A stretch of DNA of 64,000 nt from Leptospira limi (lineage in GTDB: Bacteria > Spirochaetota > Leptospiria > Leptospirales > Leptospiraceae), in NCBI RefSeq assembly GCF_026151395.1, contig NZ_JAMQPV010000003.1:186001-250000 (forward strand), given 5' to 3'. The notes below the pieces were generated by a model that saw only the letters and a program-made list of their open reading frames with translations, was not told the DNA's origin and ran no database searches. Of the stretch, positions 16,838 to 26,182 are shown one piece after another. A program made the position numbers and the translations under genes. The first letter of the stretch is position 1, and each line of letters opens with the position of its first letter.

Positions 16838-19138
16838 ATGGGTACGGCACGATCTAAGATTCTAACGTATGTTTTATTCTGTATTGTGCTCTTCCAATGC
16901 AAACCCCCTGAACTTTCAAATGCCTGTGATGGAAAATCAAAAGGTTATGCACTTGGGTCCCTCATTCGTTTTGTCACTGGAGATCGTTCTCCTTCTTGCC
17001 TTCCCTCTTTTGATTTCCAAGACTTGTGGGGGGTTTTCCAAGCTCCGTCTGGTGATGTGGGTGTAAATGCGATAACAAGTTACAATGACCAAATCATCAT
17101 TGGTGGAAATTTTCAATTGATGGGACCTTCTACGGGGAGTGCTGTCTTTTTGCAAACATCAAATGGGAAAGTAGTACCAAGCAGGTATTGTCGTTATCTG
17201 AAAATTGTGGGCACTACCTTGATCGCTATTTCCGATGGAGCAGGTGGATTTTATATCGGTGGAGAATTTTATGCCGTCCAAGGGGAAGCAAGATACGCCG
17301 TTGCACATATCTTACCTGGTTGCCAAGTGGACCGTGTGTTTAAAGTCCCGAGAGATGTAACCGATACTCGGATCATTTATTCGTTATACTTAAACGGTGA
17401 ACACTTGTATGTGGGAGGAGACTTTACTTCCTGGGGTGACACCACTCAAAAATACCTAGTTCGATTGAATCGTTATACTGGTGATATTGATCCATCGTTT
17501 TCAGTCCAAAATATAGATAGTACCGTTTTTGATTTAGATACGATCTTCAATTCTCTTTATGTTTGTGGTGGTTTTTCACAGATAGGTGGAATCACTAAAC
17601 GAGGAATTGCAAAAGTTTCTTTCGCCAATGGCGCTGTGGATACATCGTTTAACCCTTCCATTACAACCGGATCTTGTCTCGATTTACATTTCGGAACCGA
17701 TTCTCAAGGTAGCCCTAATCTGTTTATCGTTGGGGACTTCACTGCACCTAGCAGAAATTATGCTCTTTCGGTTACCCCGGATGGCACATTGACAAGTTGG
17801 AACCCAAATCCAAATGCACAAGTTAACTCTGTCCAACAATACCAAGATAAAATTTATTTGGGCGGCGGGTTCACAACGATTAACGGTGGAACTGTTGCCT
17901 CTTATATGGCTTCTGTGAACCAGAATACAGGTGTTTTCATCACCAATAATTATGCATTGGATGCATATGTGGCAAGTCTACAAGTCATTGAAAATACATT
18001 GTACATCAGTGGACAGTTTACTACTGTAAAAGGAATCCCCAGAGTTTCGATGGCTTCCCTCGATCTAACAAATGAATCCGTGACCACATTTGATCCAAAT
18101 TTCGAAGGTCTGATCAGTAATCCTGGATCTTCTATTTTACCTGCCGGGAATGGAGTTGTCTTCGTTACGTTTGATCGTTCGACTGTGAATGTTGTGCGTA
18201 GAAATCATTTTGCTGTCATCGATGAGTATACGGGAGCACCAATCGAAGGCACACCTAATTTTGATTATCCGATCAAATCGATGCATGTAAATGGGAATCG
18301 ATTGTTTGTGGGAGGTACGTTTACAAACATTGGTGGACAAGCAAGAACTTCCTTTGCTATTTTAGATTTACCCCATTACCAAGTGAGTTCTACTAATACC
18401 GTATTATCGGGTTCTCCAGAAATCCGAACGATTTCCAGTGATGAGTCAAAAGTATATGCTGGTGGGATCGGTTTGGGTACTGTGAATGGCCAAACAAGAA
18501 ATGGAGTGTTTGCATTAAACTTATCTGACCTTTCCTTAAGTACTTGGAATCCAGATTTAGGTAGTGGAAGTAGTGGAGAAAGTATCCTTGTTGTGAACGA
18601 TCTAGTTTGGATTGGGGGAAGTTTTACCCAAATCAACGGAGTTGGTGGTTACCAAAATTTACAAGCTGTCGACAAACTGAATGGAACAAGGATGAATCTT
18701 CCAAGTTCTTCTAATTTACCAGGTGGTCTTGTGTATAGCCTCGCCTATGCGAATTCCAAAATCTATATTGGTGGATTCTTTTCATCCATTACCGGGCTTG
18801 GTACGTTTAATAATGCAGCTGTATACGACCTAAGTTCACAATCCTACCTCCAACCCAATCCTGTATCTGCAGAAAATATGGTAAATTATGTTGCAGCATA
18901 TCCAGATGGGAATGTGTTTTATGGTGGATCCTTCGTAAACATCAATGGAGATACCAAATTTAATACTTTTGGAGTCTACCAAACCTATACCAATTCGATG
19001 TACCAATGGAACGCGGGTATCACGAATGTTGTCTACTCTTCTATGTTTAAAAATGGGAGGTATTACTTAGCTGGAATCTTCAGTGTTGCTCTCCGCGAAA
19101 TGAATGGAGGCATTGTCAGAACCACATTAACAGAATGA
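16838..19138 (+). CDS. propeller-like repeat lipoprotein, paralogue 1
   Basis: A 766-residue lipoprotein: the signal peptide ends in VLFQC, a spirochaetal lipobox. It contains a conserved head (GSLIRFVTGDRSPSCLP) and then a chain of ~40-residue repeats with a core of the LYVGGDFT or IYLGGGFTTI kind, as in delta-60/beta-propeller proteins. It probably folds as one or two propellers on the outer leaflet or outside the cell. The next gene is a paralogue of the same length and repeat order, so the pair arose by tandem duplication. The function is unknown; binding to host or environmental ligands is possible. Confidence 0.72.
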   Translation: MGTARSKILTYVLFCIVLFQCKPPELSNACDGKSKGYALGSLIRFVTGDRSPSCLPSFDFQDLWGVFQAPSGDVGVNAITSYNDQIIIGGNFQLMGPSTGSAVFLQTSNGKVVPSRYCRYLKIVGTTLIAISDGAGGFYIGGEFYAVQGEARYAVAHILPGCQVDRVFKVPRDVTDTRIIYSLYLNGEHLYVGGDFTSWGDTTQKYLVRLNRYTGDIDPSFSVQNIDSTVFDLDTIFNSLYVCGGFSQIGGITKRGIAKVSFANGAVDTSFNPSITTGSCLDLHFGTDSQGSPNLFIVGDFTAPSRNYALSVTPDGTLTSWNPNPNAQVNSVQQYQDKIYLGGGFTTINGGTVASYMASVNQNTGVFITNNYALDAYVASLQVIENTLYISGQFTTVKGIPRVSMASLDLTNESVTTFDPNFEGLISNPGSSILPAGNGVVFVTFDRSTVNVVRRNHFAVIDEYTGAPIEGTPNFDYPIKSMHVNGNRLFVGGTFTNIGGQARTSFAILDLPHYQVSSTNTVLSGSPEIRTISSDESKVYAGGIGLGTVNGQTRNGVFALNLSDLSLSTWNPDLGSGSSGESILVVNDLVWIGGSFTQINGVGGYQNLQAVDKLNGTRMNLPSSSNLPGGLVYSLAYANSKIYIGGFFSSITGLGTFNNAAVYDLSSQSYLQPNPVSAENMVNYVAAYPDGNVFYGGSFVNINGDTKFNTFGVYQTYTNSMYQWNAGITNVVYSSMFKNGRYYLAGIFSVALREMNGGIVRTTLTE

Positions 19139-19141
19139 AAA

Positions 19142-19160
19142 CCAACTTCTCGTTAGTTGG
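19142..19160 (+). terminator. weak hairpin after lipoprotein 1
   Basis: CCAACT, a 7-nt loop and AGTTGG form a 6-bp stem directly after the stop codon, followed by AATTTAAAA. The U-tract is poor, so this is a weak candidate for a terminator between the two paralogues. Confidence 0.3.
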
Positions 19161-19220
19161 AATTTAAAAACAAAATCAAATCGATCCCCTCCAAAACAGT
19201 CGACAAGTAAAGACCATTTT

Positions 19221-19226
19221 TAGAAT
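19221..19226 (+). promoter_or_regulatory. putative -10 element before lipoprotein 2
   Basis: TAGAAT lies 7 nt before the ATG at 19234, the same spacing as in front of the first paralogue. A TCGACA 15 nt upstream is a poor -35. The transcript could be leaderless, although AGAGAG could also act as a ribosome binding site. Confidence 0.3.
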
Positions 19227-19233
19227 AGAGAGA

Positions 19234-21549
19234 ATGGTTCGATTTTTCCGAGTGTCCCTTCGGCTTTTGATTCTATTTTCCTTCACTCTATCCTTTACTC
19301 TATGCAAACCAAGTCCTTTAGAAAGCACTTGTGATGTAGAGTCTAAATCTTTTTTTCTAGCATCCCTTATGAGATTTGCCACTGGTGATAAATCTCCCTC
19401 TTGTCTTCCTGCCTTTCCATTCTACGAGGAGTTTGGATTGTATGGAGGAGTCTTTGGTCCACCTGCAAAAGTGTATGCAATGACATCCTACAGAAATCAT
19501 CTTTTGATTGCTGGTGATTTTACGTTAGCTGGGCTTGCGACTGGAAGTGTATCTGTTTTACACCCACAATCAGGGTCAGCAGTCCCAAGTCGTTTTTGTC
19601 CGTTTTTAAAAGTGAAAGGAGCTACCTACACCGCCGTATCGGATGGCAGTGGAGGTTTTTACATTGGAGGAGAATTCACCCATGTCCAAGGGTTTGCAAG
19701 AAGCCAAGTAGCCCATATCCTTCCTGGATGCCAATTGGATCCTAATTTTAATCCAGTCTCCGATCCTTCGCGTACGATCTATGCCTTACACGTACTAGGT
19801 GATAATTTATATGTAGGTGGGTTTTTTGGCTCTTGGGGATCTGGCACACAAAGTAATCTTGCTTCTTTGAATCGGTATTCGGGCCAATTGAATAGCGGTT
19901 TTAATGCAGGGGCGATCGATAACTTTGTTTATGCGATCACATCCTTTGGGTCTTCTCTATTTGTGGGAGGTAGTTTCCAGACAGTCAATTCACTCTCCAA
20001 ATTTGGAATTGTGAAACTATCTGCATCGAATGGGAGTATCGATTCTAGTTTTACAAGCCAACTCTCTGCTTCTGGATCCGCTTACGAATTATATTTGGGT
20101 ACGGATATCCAAGGAAGCCCAATTCTGTATGTGGGTGGGAGTTTTACAACACCCAGAAATAACGCGGTAGCCTTTTATCCTGATGGGACCTTAGCATCAT
20201 GGAATCCAAATCCCAATGCAACTGTAGAATCCATCCAACAGTATGAAAATCAAGTGTATCTAGGAGGATCGTTTACTTCTGTTACAGGAGCGGCGACAAC
20301 AAATGGCCTTGTTGCCGTGGATAACCAATTGGGAACTGCGACCAATAATACATTTGGTCTGGACCAATCTGTATCTACCATACAAATCATCGGGAATCAA
20401 TTGTATGCCCTTGGCCAATTTACAAATGCGAAAGGGATTCCCAGAAATTATGCAGCTGGTTTTGATCTACCTAGTGGTAATCTCACCAATTGGAATCCTT
20501 CTTTGGAAGAACCTGTTACAAATCCTGGTGGTGCCATCATACCTTATGGAGGTGCCGTAGCACTAACAAATGCTAAATCATCAGTGAATGTCCAAGCAAA
20601 AAGAAATTTTGTTGTGATTGATGAAGCATCTGGTGCGCCCATTGATGGAACTCCCCAATTCGATTATCCCATTAAATCCATTCATGTGAAAGACAATCAT
20701 CTTTTTCTTGGTGGAAGTTTTGAAACCATCAATGGCATCGCTCGCAGAGGATTTGCAGTTCTCAATTTACCCAATTATGAATTAAACCCAACAGACTTAC
20801 TAATCACTGACCCTTCGCTTGAAATCAGAACCATCACGAGTGCCAATGGCCAAATTTTCTTTGGCGGAACAGGGATGACCACTGTGTCTGGGCAAACAAG
20901 AAATGGTGTTGCGGCCATTTCTTCGGATACATTCCAACTCACCAATTGGAACCCAAACTTAGGCGCAAATAGCGCTACTTCCATGCTAGTGATTGGTGAT
21001 GCTTTATATTTAGGTGGGCTTTACACAACGTTAAATGGTAATAATACCATCAGCAATTACCGAGCAGTTGATTTGGTGAATGGTACAGCCATATCCTTAC
21101 CTTCCACAAGTAATTATCCGTCGAGTGATGTGACAACACAAAGCCTATATGAGGGAAAAATTTATTTGGGTGGAATCTTTACATCCATTTCAGGGATTGG
21201 GAGTTTTCCAAACTTTGCAATTTTTGATTTAGGTACACAATCCTACGTAAACCCCTCTCCCATTTATGCAAATGGTTTTGTGAATACCATCACACCTGGT
21301 GCGGATGGGAAATTTTTTGTAGGAGGATCGTTTACGGGACTCAATGGATCGACAACTTCCAATTATGCTGGGGCGTTCCAATCAAAATCCAATACAATCA
21401 TCAATTGGGCACCAAACCCTGATAATACGGTATTTGTCAGTATGTATCGAAATGGAAAATGGCATGTTGGTGGCGAGTTTATCCATGCTTTCAACAAACC
21501 GTATGGCGGATTCTTTTTAACCGACCTAACAGAACCACCTAACAACTAA
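19234..21549 (+). CDS. propeller-like repeat lipoprotein, paralogue 2
   Basis: A 771-residue lipoprotein with signal peptide ending in LSFTLC and the same head motif as its neighbour (SLMRFATGDKSPSCLP). The repeats match in order: LYVGGFFGSWG, LYVGGSFTTPR, VYLGGSFTSVTG and LFLGGSFETING among them. Whole stretches are shared with the upstream protein, such as NPNPNA and FDYPIKS, so identity is clearly high across the whole length. The 3' end meets the patatin gene, whose stop overlaps by 4 nt. The function is unknown. Confidence 0.72.
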   Translation: MVRFFRVSLRLLILFSFTLSFTLCKPSPLESTCDVESKSFFLASLMRFATGDKSPSCLPAFPFYEEFGLYGGVFGPPAKVYAMTSYRNHLLIAGDFTLAGLATGSVSVLHPQSGSAVPSRFCPFLKVKGATYTAVSDGSGGFYIGGEFTHVQGFARSQVAHILPGCQLDPNFNPVSDPSRTIYALHVLGDNLYVGGFFGSWGSGTQSNLASLNRYSGQLNSGFNAGAIDNFVYAITSFGSSLFVGGSFQTVNSLSKFGIVKLSASNGSIDSSFTSQLSASGSAYELYLGTDIQGSPILYVGGSFTTPRNNAVAFYPDGTLASWNPNPNATVESIQQYENQVYLGGSFTSVTGAATTNGLVAVDNQLGTATNNTFGLDQSVSTIQIIGNQLYALGQFTNAKGIPRNYAAGFDLPSGNLTNWNPSLEEPVTNPGGAIIPYGGAVALTNAKSSVNVQAKRNFVVIDEASGAPIDGTPQFDYPIKSIHVKDNHLFLGGSFETINGIARRGFAVLNLPNYELNPTDLLITDPSLEIRTITSANGQIFFGGTGMTTVSGQTRNGVAAISSDTFQLTNWNPNLGANSATSMLVIGDALYLGGLYTTLNGNNTISNYRAVDLVNGTAISLPSTSNYPSSDVTTQSLYEGKIYLGGIFTSISGIGSFPNFAIFDLGTQSYVNPSPIYANGFVNTITPGADGKFFVGGSFTGLNGSTTSNYAGAFQSKSNTIINWAPNPDNTVFVSMYRNGKWHVGGEFIHAFNKPYGGFFLTDLTEPPNN

Positions 21550-22487
21550 GATGAACAATTATTTTGTTTTTTCTTACGTTTGAGAATGAATTGAATGGCT
21601 TCTTCTCCTTTTTTGACACCGAGTAAAGCCGTTTTATACAATTTAGTACGAATGGTGGTTGTGAGTTTGACCGGCAGAGGTTCGTCAGGAGCCACTGTGA
21701 TGATCTTTACCCCTCTCGGAGGTTTTACCACAATTTCTCTCGCTAAATTAAAATGAAAATGGTGGAGTTTACGCATCATCCTTCTGATGGTTCTGTGTTT
21801 TGGGAAGGCGAGTAGACTTGTTAGGCGAGTGAGAGGGCCTGAGATATGCCGAATTGGAGAATTCATAATGACTACAATTTCTTTGTAACCAGCTTCAATG
21901 ATATCTTGGATGGGAAGTGGATTGAGGATGGCTGCATCTGAATATAATTTCCCATTTAACATGTGTTTCCCTCTAGTAGCAATCGGCAAAGAAGTTGCAG
22001 CTTTTAATAAATCAAAAACATTATTGGATGTGGCTTTGATGTATTCGATGGAATGTGTGTGTAAATTACTAACGGCAATGACAAAATGAGGCAATTTTTT
22101 CGAATCCAGAGTTTCGGATTCCAAACGAACTTTTTTACGAAAGATAAAATCAATTAGGTATTCTTGGTTTAAGAATGTTTTCCCTTGGAATGGGTGAAAG
22201 TAGGAAATGAGTTTACTGCCAGAGAGATCTCTGTACCAAACCCCAAGTGCTTTTTCACTTTTTACAGGCTCAACTTTCGGCATCGACACGTAATAGGCCG
22301 CAGCACAAGCCCCAGATGAGACACCCACCACCAAATCAAAGTAATTTGGCCTAAGGAACCGGTTCCAAGCATAAAGTACGCCACCCGAAAAGGCTCCCTT
22401 CATCCCACCACCTTCCACTAATAGGGCCCGTTTTGTCCCTTTTGCCTTGGGAATTTTGGGAGTTTGGTTTGGATTTTGGTCAGTCAT
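21546..22487 (-). CDS. patatin-like phospholipase
   Basis: A 313-residue lipid acyl hydrolase. EGGGMKGAFSGG is the oxyanion-hole loop, GVSSGACAA carries the nucleophilic Ser (GxSxG), and SDAAILNPLP holds the Asp of the catalytic dyad (usually DGG/A). A signal peptide is absent and the C-terminus is strongly basic (KRKKKQ). The ATG at 22487 is chosen over the one at 22499 because GGAGAG lies at a proper distance upstream. It probably acts on membrane phospholipids. Confidence 0.8.
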   Translation of the reverse strand: MTDQNPNQTPKIPKAKGTKRALLVEGGGMKGAFSGGVLYAWNRFLRPNYFDLVVGVSSGACAAAYYVSMPKVEPVKSEKALGVWYRDLSGSKLISYFHPFQGKTFLNQEYLIDFIFRKKVRLESETLDSKKLPHFVIAVSNLHTHSIEYIKATSNNVFDLLKAATSLPIATRGKHMLNGKLYSDAAILNPLPIQDIIEAGYKEIVVIMNSPIRHISGPLTRLTSLLAFPKHRTIRRMMRKLHHFHFNLAREIVVKPPRGVKIITVAPDEPLPVKLTTTIRTKLYKTALLGVKKGEEAIQFILKRKKKQNNCSS

Positions 22488-22592
22488 AAGTCTCTCCATA
22501 CCAGAGTCTTCCCACCCAGATTTGGTTGCAAAAAGGATTCAAAAAAAATGGAAAGAGGACAATAAAAATCGCTACGAAGGCAATTGATTTGT

Positions 22593-23153
22593 ATGCTCGG
22601 AATTCGTACCATTGAAATCGAAGTCGAAGGTTTGTCTGTCAAGGGAACCTTACAATGGTCTACCCATTCTTTTTACCAATTGGAAATGTATGTCCCCTAC
22701 TCAGGACCTGTTTACACATTTTCCTTTCCGAAACTATTCCCTCCCTTCCAAGAAGAAACTTTGGCGGAAATCGAACAAAATGCCAAAAGCCACCTTCGTA
22801 CTTTGTATTATAAATGTGAAGGCATAAAGAAGGAAATCCCTAAGATTGAAACAGCCCTCAAAGAGTTTTGGACGGAGATCCAATCAATCCCGGTACTTTC
22901 CCCAAGTGAGTGGAAACAAAAAAATGAATTTTTAAAACAGGCAATGCTTGCAGGTTATATGGACAAAGCCATATACGAAAAAACAATTTATGATCTAACA
23001 ACTGTCATGGAAAAAAAACAAAATGAACGCGAGAAACGTTGCGAATCATTTTTATCTCAGTACCTTCCCGAGTTTTCCCACTTACAAAATCATTTTTCGT
23101 GGATTCGTTTCTGTTATGAATTCACTGAAAAAAAACACTTACTCCTTCTTTAA
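22593..23153 (+). CDS. hypothetical protein
   Basis: A 186-residue soluble protein with a beta-rich N-terminus (RTIEIEVEGLSVKG) and a helical, Lys/Glu-rich remainder. I do not recognise it. The ATG at 22593 is preferred to a TTG three codons upstream. It runs in the same direction as the PilZ-like gene that starts 101 nt after its end. Confidence 0.5.
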   Translation: MLGIRTIEIEVEGLSVKGTLQWSTHSFYQLEMYVPYSGPVYTFSFPKLFPPFQEETLAEIEQNAKSHLRTLYYKCEGIKKEIPKIETALKEFWTEIQSIPVLSPSEWKQKNEFLKQAMLAGYMDKAIYEKTIYDLTTVMEKKQNEREKRCESFLSQYLPEFSHLQNHFSWIRFCYEFTEKKHLLLL

Positions 23154-23253
23154 AAAATCCTTTTTCTTGCCAAAGAGATGCGGATGGGCTTTACTTTCCA
23201 ATAGATGGGAAATTTATTTCCCGTTACTATAGAATAGAACTTGGAAATTAGCT

Positions 23254-24387
23254 ATGCGACCAATGGACCAAATCACAGGCAAAGAACAAAAAAACCATGT
23301 GATCTTACACTATTTAATGAATCAGGAAATGAAAGCCAATTGGAATGGTCAGGTGCAAACCATGACGGTTTTACAAGAAGTGCCTGGTGGTGAAGAAATT
23401 ATTGTGCAATGGGCAGAAGTTTGGCCTATTGGTGAAGGATCTACTGTTGTTCTTTCCAAGTTACTTGCTCGTTATCTAGAACTCCATTGTACCTTTGTCA
23501 AACAATTGGCCCCACATAAAATCCAATTAAAGGTCGAAAAAGTACTCATAGCCAAAAAAGAAAGGTTAAACCCTCGATTTACCATCACCGAAGAAGGAAT
23601 GGTCAATGTAACCAATATCGTCAGTTCCAAAACCATCATCGAAGCAAATATGTTTAATATCCCAACACTTGTACGTGTTAACTTTGAAGACTATCGCAAA
23701 CGTATGATGGTTCGTTCTGGTGAAGCTGGAATGATGGACATTTTTAAATCGGGAATGGAACGTAAGTTTGATGTTGTGAAATCAACACAAAAGATTTTGT
23801 TCATCAAAGATGCAACAAATCCAGAAAGTTACCGAATGGACGCGGAAGGTTTTTTAAATTACGAAGATGATATCGAAGAGAATGTCGACAAACTCGCGTT
23901 TGCCGCTCGTGACAAAAAAATCAAATCGGAACTCATATTACCAATTTTGTACAAAAACGAATTAGAAGAAATTATTCCTATTGGATATTATTTCTTACAA
24001 ACCAAAGACAAAAACATCACCGAAGACGATTTAAAGTTTTACCAAACACAAATTGCAGAAATGATCGAAAGGATCAAAGATGCAAATCTAATGACAACTG
24101 TGGAAAAATTTCCAGTCCTCGACTTATCTGCGACTGGTCTCAAACTTAAGATCTCAAATAGCAGTTTGGTGGAAACTCTTCCAAAACAAAAAGGAATTTT
24201 ATTAGAATTGGTATTCAAACTCCAAACCCCATTTCGTTTTTTTGGGAAAATTGCTTGGTCTCATAAAGAAGAATCAGGTGATTTGCTTGTGGGTGTAGAA
24301 TTTTCTGGAAAACGAACCTATGCTGAAAAAGTTCGTTTTGAAGAGAACATTGAAATCATCAAAAACAATGGTAGGACAGCTGCCTAA
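23254..24387 (+). CDS. PilZ-like/DUF1577-type protein
   Basis: A 377-residue soluble protein resembling a family known mainly from Leptospira (DUF1577, from memory). The last ~100 residues (VLDLSATGLKLKI, ending in LLVGVEFSG) match the PilZ pattern DxSxxG ... GVxF, a fold that can bind cyclic di-GMP. The Arg-rich RxxxR motif that contacts the nucleotide is not obvious, so binding is uncertain. The N-terminal half is of unknown fold. Confidence 0.6.
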   Translation: MRPMDQITGKEQKNHVILHYLMNQEMKANWNGQVQTMTVLQEVPGGEEIIVQWAEVWPIGEGSTVVLSKLLARYLELHCTFVKQLAPHKIQLKVEKVLIAKKERLNPRFTITEEGMVNVTNIVSSKTIIEANMFNIPTLVRVNFEDYRKRMMVRSGEAGMMDIFKSGMERKFDVVKSTQKILFIKDATNPESYRMDAEGFLNYEDDIEENVDKLAFAARDKKIKSELILPILYKNELEEIIPIGYYFLQTKDKNITEDDLKFYQTQIAEMIERIKDANLMTTVEKFPVLDLSATGLKLKISNSSLVETLPKQKGILLELVFKLQTPFRFFGKIAWSHKEESGDLLVGVEFSGKRTYAEKVRFEENIEIIKNNGRTAA

Positions 24388-24391
24388 TTTT

Positions 24392-24706
24392 TTAACGAAT
24401 TTCCAATTTGATTGTTTTAGAGAATTTGGGAATTTCGTAGGCGCAAACATAGTATAACATCTTTAAGTCGATGTAATCGTAGGCTCTTGCCAAATCCTTT
24501 TGCCACATGCTATCCATTTTTTCCCAAGGAAGATTTGGGTACTTTTGTTTTTCCGAAGTCGGAATTTTTAATGATTCCGTTTGGATGGTTTTTAACATTT
24601 CTTCTGCAAAAAAACTATCGTGTTCCCCTTCTTTGAATTCTTGGATTTGATTTCGGAAAATAAAAGCTTCCAATTCTTTGCAATAAAAGACCAATTCATG
24701 AAACAT
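24392..24706 (-). CDS. orphan HepT-like protein
   Basis: A 104-residue helical protein whose C-terminal half (YPNLPWEKMDSMWQKDLARAYDYID, then CAYEIPKF) follows the layout of HepT/DUF86 toxins: YP.iPW, then a helix, then Y.D.D. In true HepT the helix reads RxxxxHxY; here it reads WQKDLARAY, so the catalytic Arg and His appear lost. No MNT-type antitoxin gene is adjacent. It may be an inactive or repurposed family member. The resemblance is by eye only. Confidence 0.42.
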   Translation of the reverse strand: MFHELVFYCKELEAFIFRNQIQEFKEGEHDSFFAEEMLKTIQTESLKIPTSEKQKYPNLPWEKMDSMWQKDLARAYDYIDLKMLYYVCAYEIPKFSKTIKLEIR

Positions 24707-24789
24707 GGTTTCAACTTAAAATTCTAAGTTCCCTAGGCTAGTTTTTTTCATTGGCAAAGTTCTGCCGTTTCTTTACCCTTTCGATAGAT

Positions 24790-25179
24790 ATGAAACCATT
24801 CCTTTCCCTTTTGATTTCGATATTGTTTCTTTTGGTTCTCCCCATCGCGTCCGCAGAAAAAGATTTCCAGATCATTGACATTGTCATTGGTAAAGGGGAT
24901 GAAGCATTTTCTGGCTCTTATGTGACTGTTCATTATGTAGGCAAATTGCAAAACGGAACCAAATTTGATAGTTCCAGAGACCGCAACCGTCCCTTTGAAT
25001 TTAATCTTGGTGCTGGGGAAGTGGTGAAGGGATGGGACAAAGGAATCAAAGGCATGCGAGTGGGTGGCAAACGAAAACTCATCATCCCACCAGAACTTGG
25101 GTATGGAAGCAAACGTGTGGGAAACATCCCTCCTGATTCCACACTTATCTTTGAAGTCGAACTGTTGAAGATCTATTAG
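24790..25179 (+). CDS. exported FKBP-type peptidyl-prolyl isomerase
   Basis: A 129-residue protein with a signal peptide (MKPFLSLLISILFLLVLPIA, cleavage near ASA-EK) followed by one complete FKBP domain: VTVHYVGKLQNGTKFDSS, FNLGAGEVVKGWD, GKRKLIIPPELGYGS and LIFEVELL. All aromatic pocket positions typical of FKBP12 are in place. It should speed proline isomerisation of exported proteins in the periplasm. The ATG at 24790 is chosen because a longer frame from a TTG would put the signal peptide internally. Confidence 0.9.
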   Translation: MKPFLSLLISILFLLVLPIASAEKDFQIIDIVIGKGDEAFSGSYVTVHYVGKLQNGTKFDSSRDRNRPFEFNLGAGEVVKGWDKGIKGMRVGGKRKLIIPPELGYGSKRVGNIPPDSTLIFEVELLKIY

Positions 25180-25239
25180 TACAAAGACTCATCAACTTTC
25201 CAATATTCGAAAGAAAGGAATTTCAATTAGGGAAATTCC

Positions 25240-25267
25240 TTGACAAGACCTAGAATCGTTCTATGCT
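25240..25267 (+). promoter_or_regulatory. sigma70-type promoter with leaderless start
   Basis: TTGACA (perfect consensus), a 16-nt spacer and TATGCT end 9 nt before the ATG at 25277. No ribosome binding site fits between -10 and ATG, so the YHYH lipoprotein mRNA is probably leaderless or nearly so. Confidence 0.55.
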
Positions 25268-25276
25268 GTTTCCTCT

Positions 25277-26182
25277 ATGGAAAGGAAACAAATTTTAGCG
25301 ACCACCTCTCTTCTCGTACTCTTCGTACTTCTCCTCACAAACTGCAAACCCAAATCAGATTCTGATGATGAAACCTTACTTTTGTTAGCTGTAGCAGCTT
25401 CTAAAATTTGTGCCAATTCGGCATACACAGGAACCACGGTTGTGAACTCCACTGCCACTTTGGATACCAATACCGATTGTATCACTGGTATGACATCTTC
25501 TATGTCAGCAGACTTACCTGCATGGATCCGAAACAATTTTAAATGTGCAGTAGGTTCTGTTTCCGGAAGTAATTATGTATTCCGTTCTCAAAATATCCCG
25601 AATAACAAAAGTTATTATTTTGGTTCCACTTCACCACGGTATGAAGCCTTAGGCAGTGGACAAAAAGCAGCAGGTACCAACCAAATTTCCTCCCAGTGTT
25701 TGGTGTACACCATCCCTAGTTCGCCTGCTGCGAAATCAGGAACCCTCACAGGAACCCAAAGTGGGTATGCTTCCGTGGGGATCACTGTGAATGGACTTGC
25801 CATTTTTAATAATGCAGCAGCAGCCCCTGATACACTTTCGACAGAAGCACAAACCTTTGACCAATACAATGGACACCCACAAAATTCAGGTGTGTACCAC
25901 CACCATTCACAACCTTTGAATGTATCGAACAACAATTCCAATTTGATTGGGGTATTAATTGATGGTTTTGCACTATATGGACGTGATTGTACAAATGCGA
26001 GTAATGTAACTACAACTCCAACAATTGGTTCAGGTCTAGATTCAAATCATGGTCATATAACAACAACGCAACATTTTTCAGTAGCAACATATCATTATCA
26101 CTACACTTCTGATCCGACTGCAGGAATCCCTACACTAATTGGTTCTTATTTTTATGGAACACCAGGAACGGTTTCCAACTAA
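25277..26182 (+). CDS. YHYH-domain lipoprotein
   Basis: A 301-residue lipoprotein (signal peptide ending in LLTNC). The mature part is a YHYH domain: GVYHHHSQP, LIGVLIDGFALYGR and TYHYHYT are its hallmarks. The clustered His residues suggest metal binding, and related proteins are often found with SCO-like copper proteins; here a SCO1 homologue lies two genes downstream. The next lipoprotein gene overlaps by 29 nt. The molecular role is not established. Confidence 0.75.
   Translation: MERKQILATTSLLVLFVLLLTNCKPKSDSDDETLLLLAVAASKICANSAYTGTTVVNSTATLDTNTDCITGMTSSMSADLPAWIRNNFKCAVGSVSGSNYVFRSQNIPNNKSYYFGSTSPRYEALGSGQKAAGTNQISSQCLVYTIPSSPAAKSGTLTGTQSGYASVGITVNGLAIFNNAAAAPDTLSTEAQTFDQYNGHPQNSGVYHHHSQPLNVSNNNSNLIGVLIDGFALYGRDCTNASNVTTTPTIGSGLDSNHGHITTTQHFSVATYHYHYTSDPTAGIPTLIGSYFYGTPGTVSN

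Noticed and set aside
16838..21549. Repeat region as possible CRISPR or tandem-DNA repeat
   Set aside because: The repetition is at protein level (propeller blades), with diverged DNA and no regular spacers.
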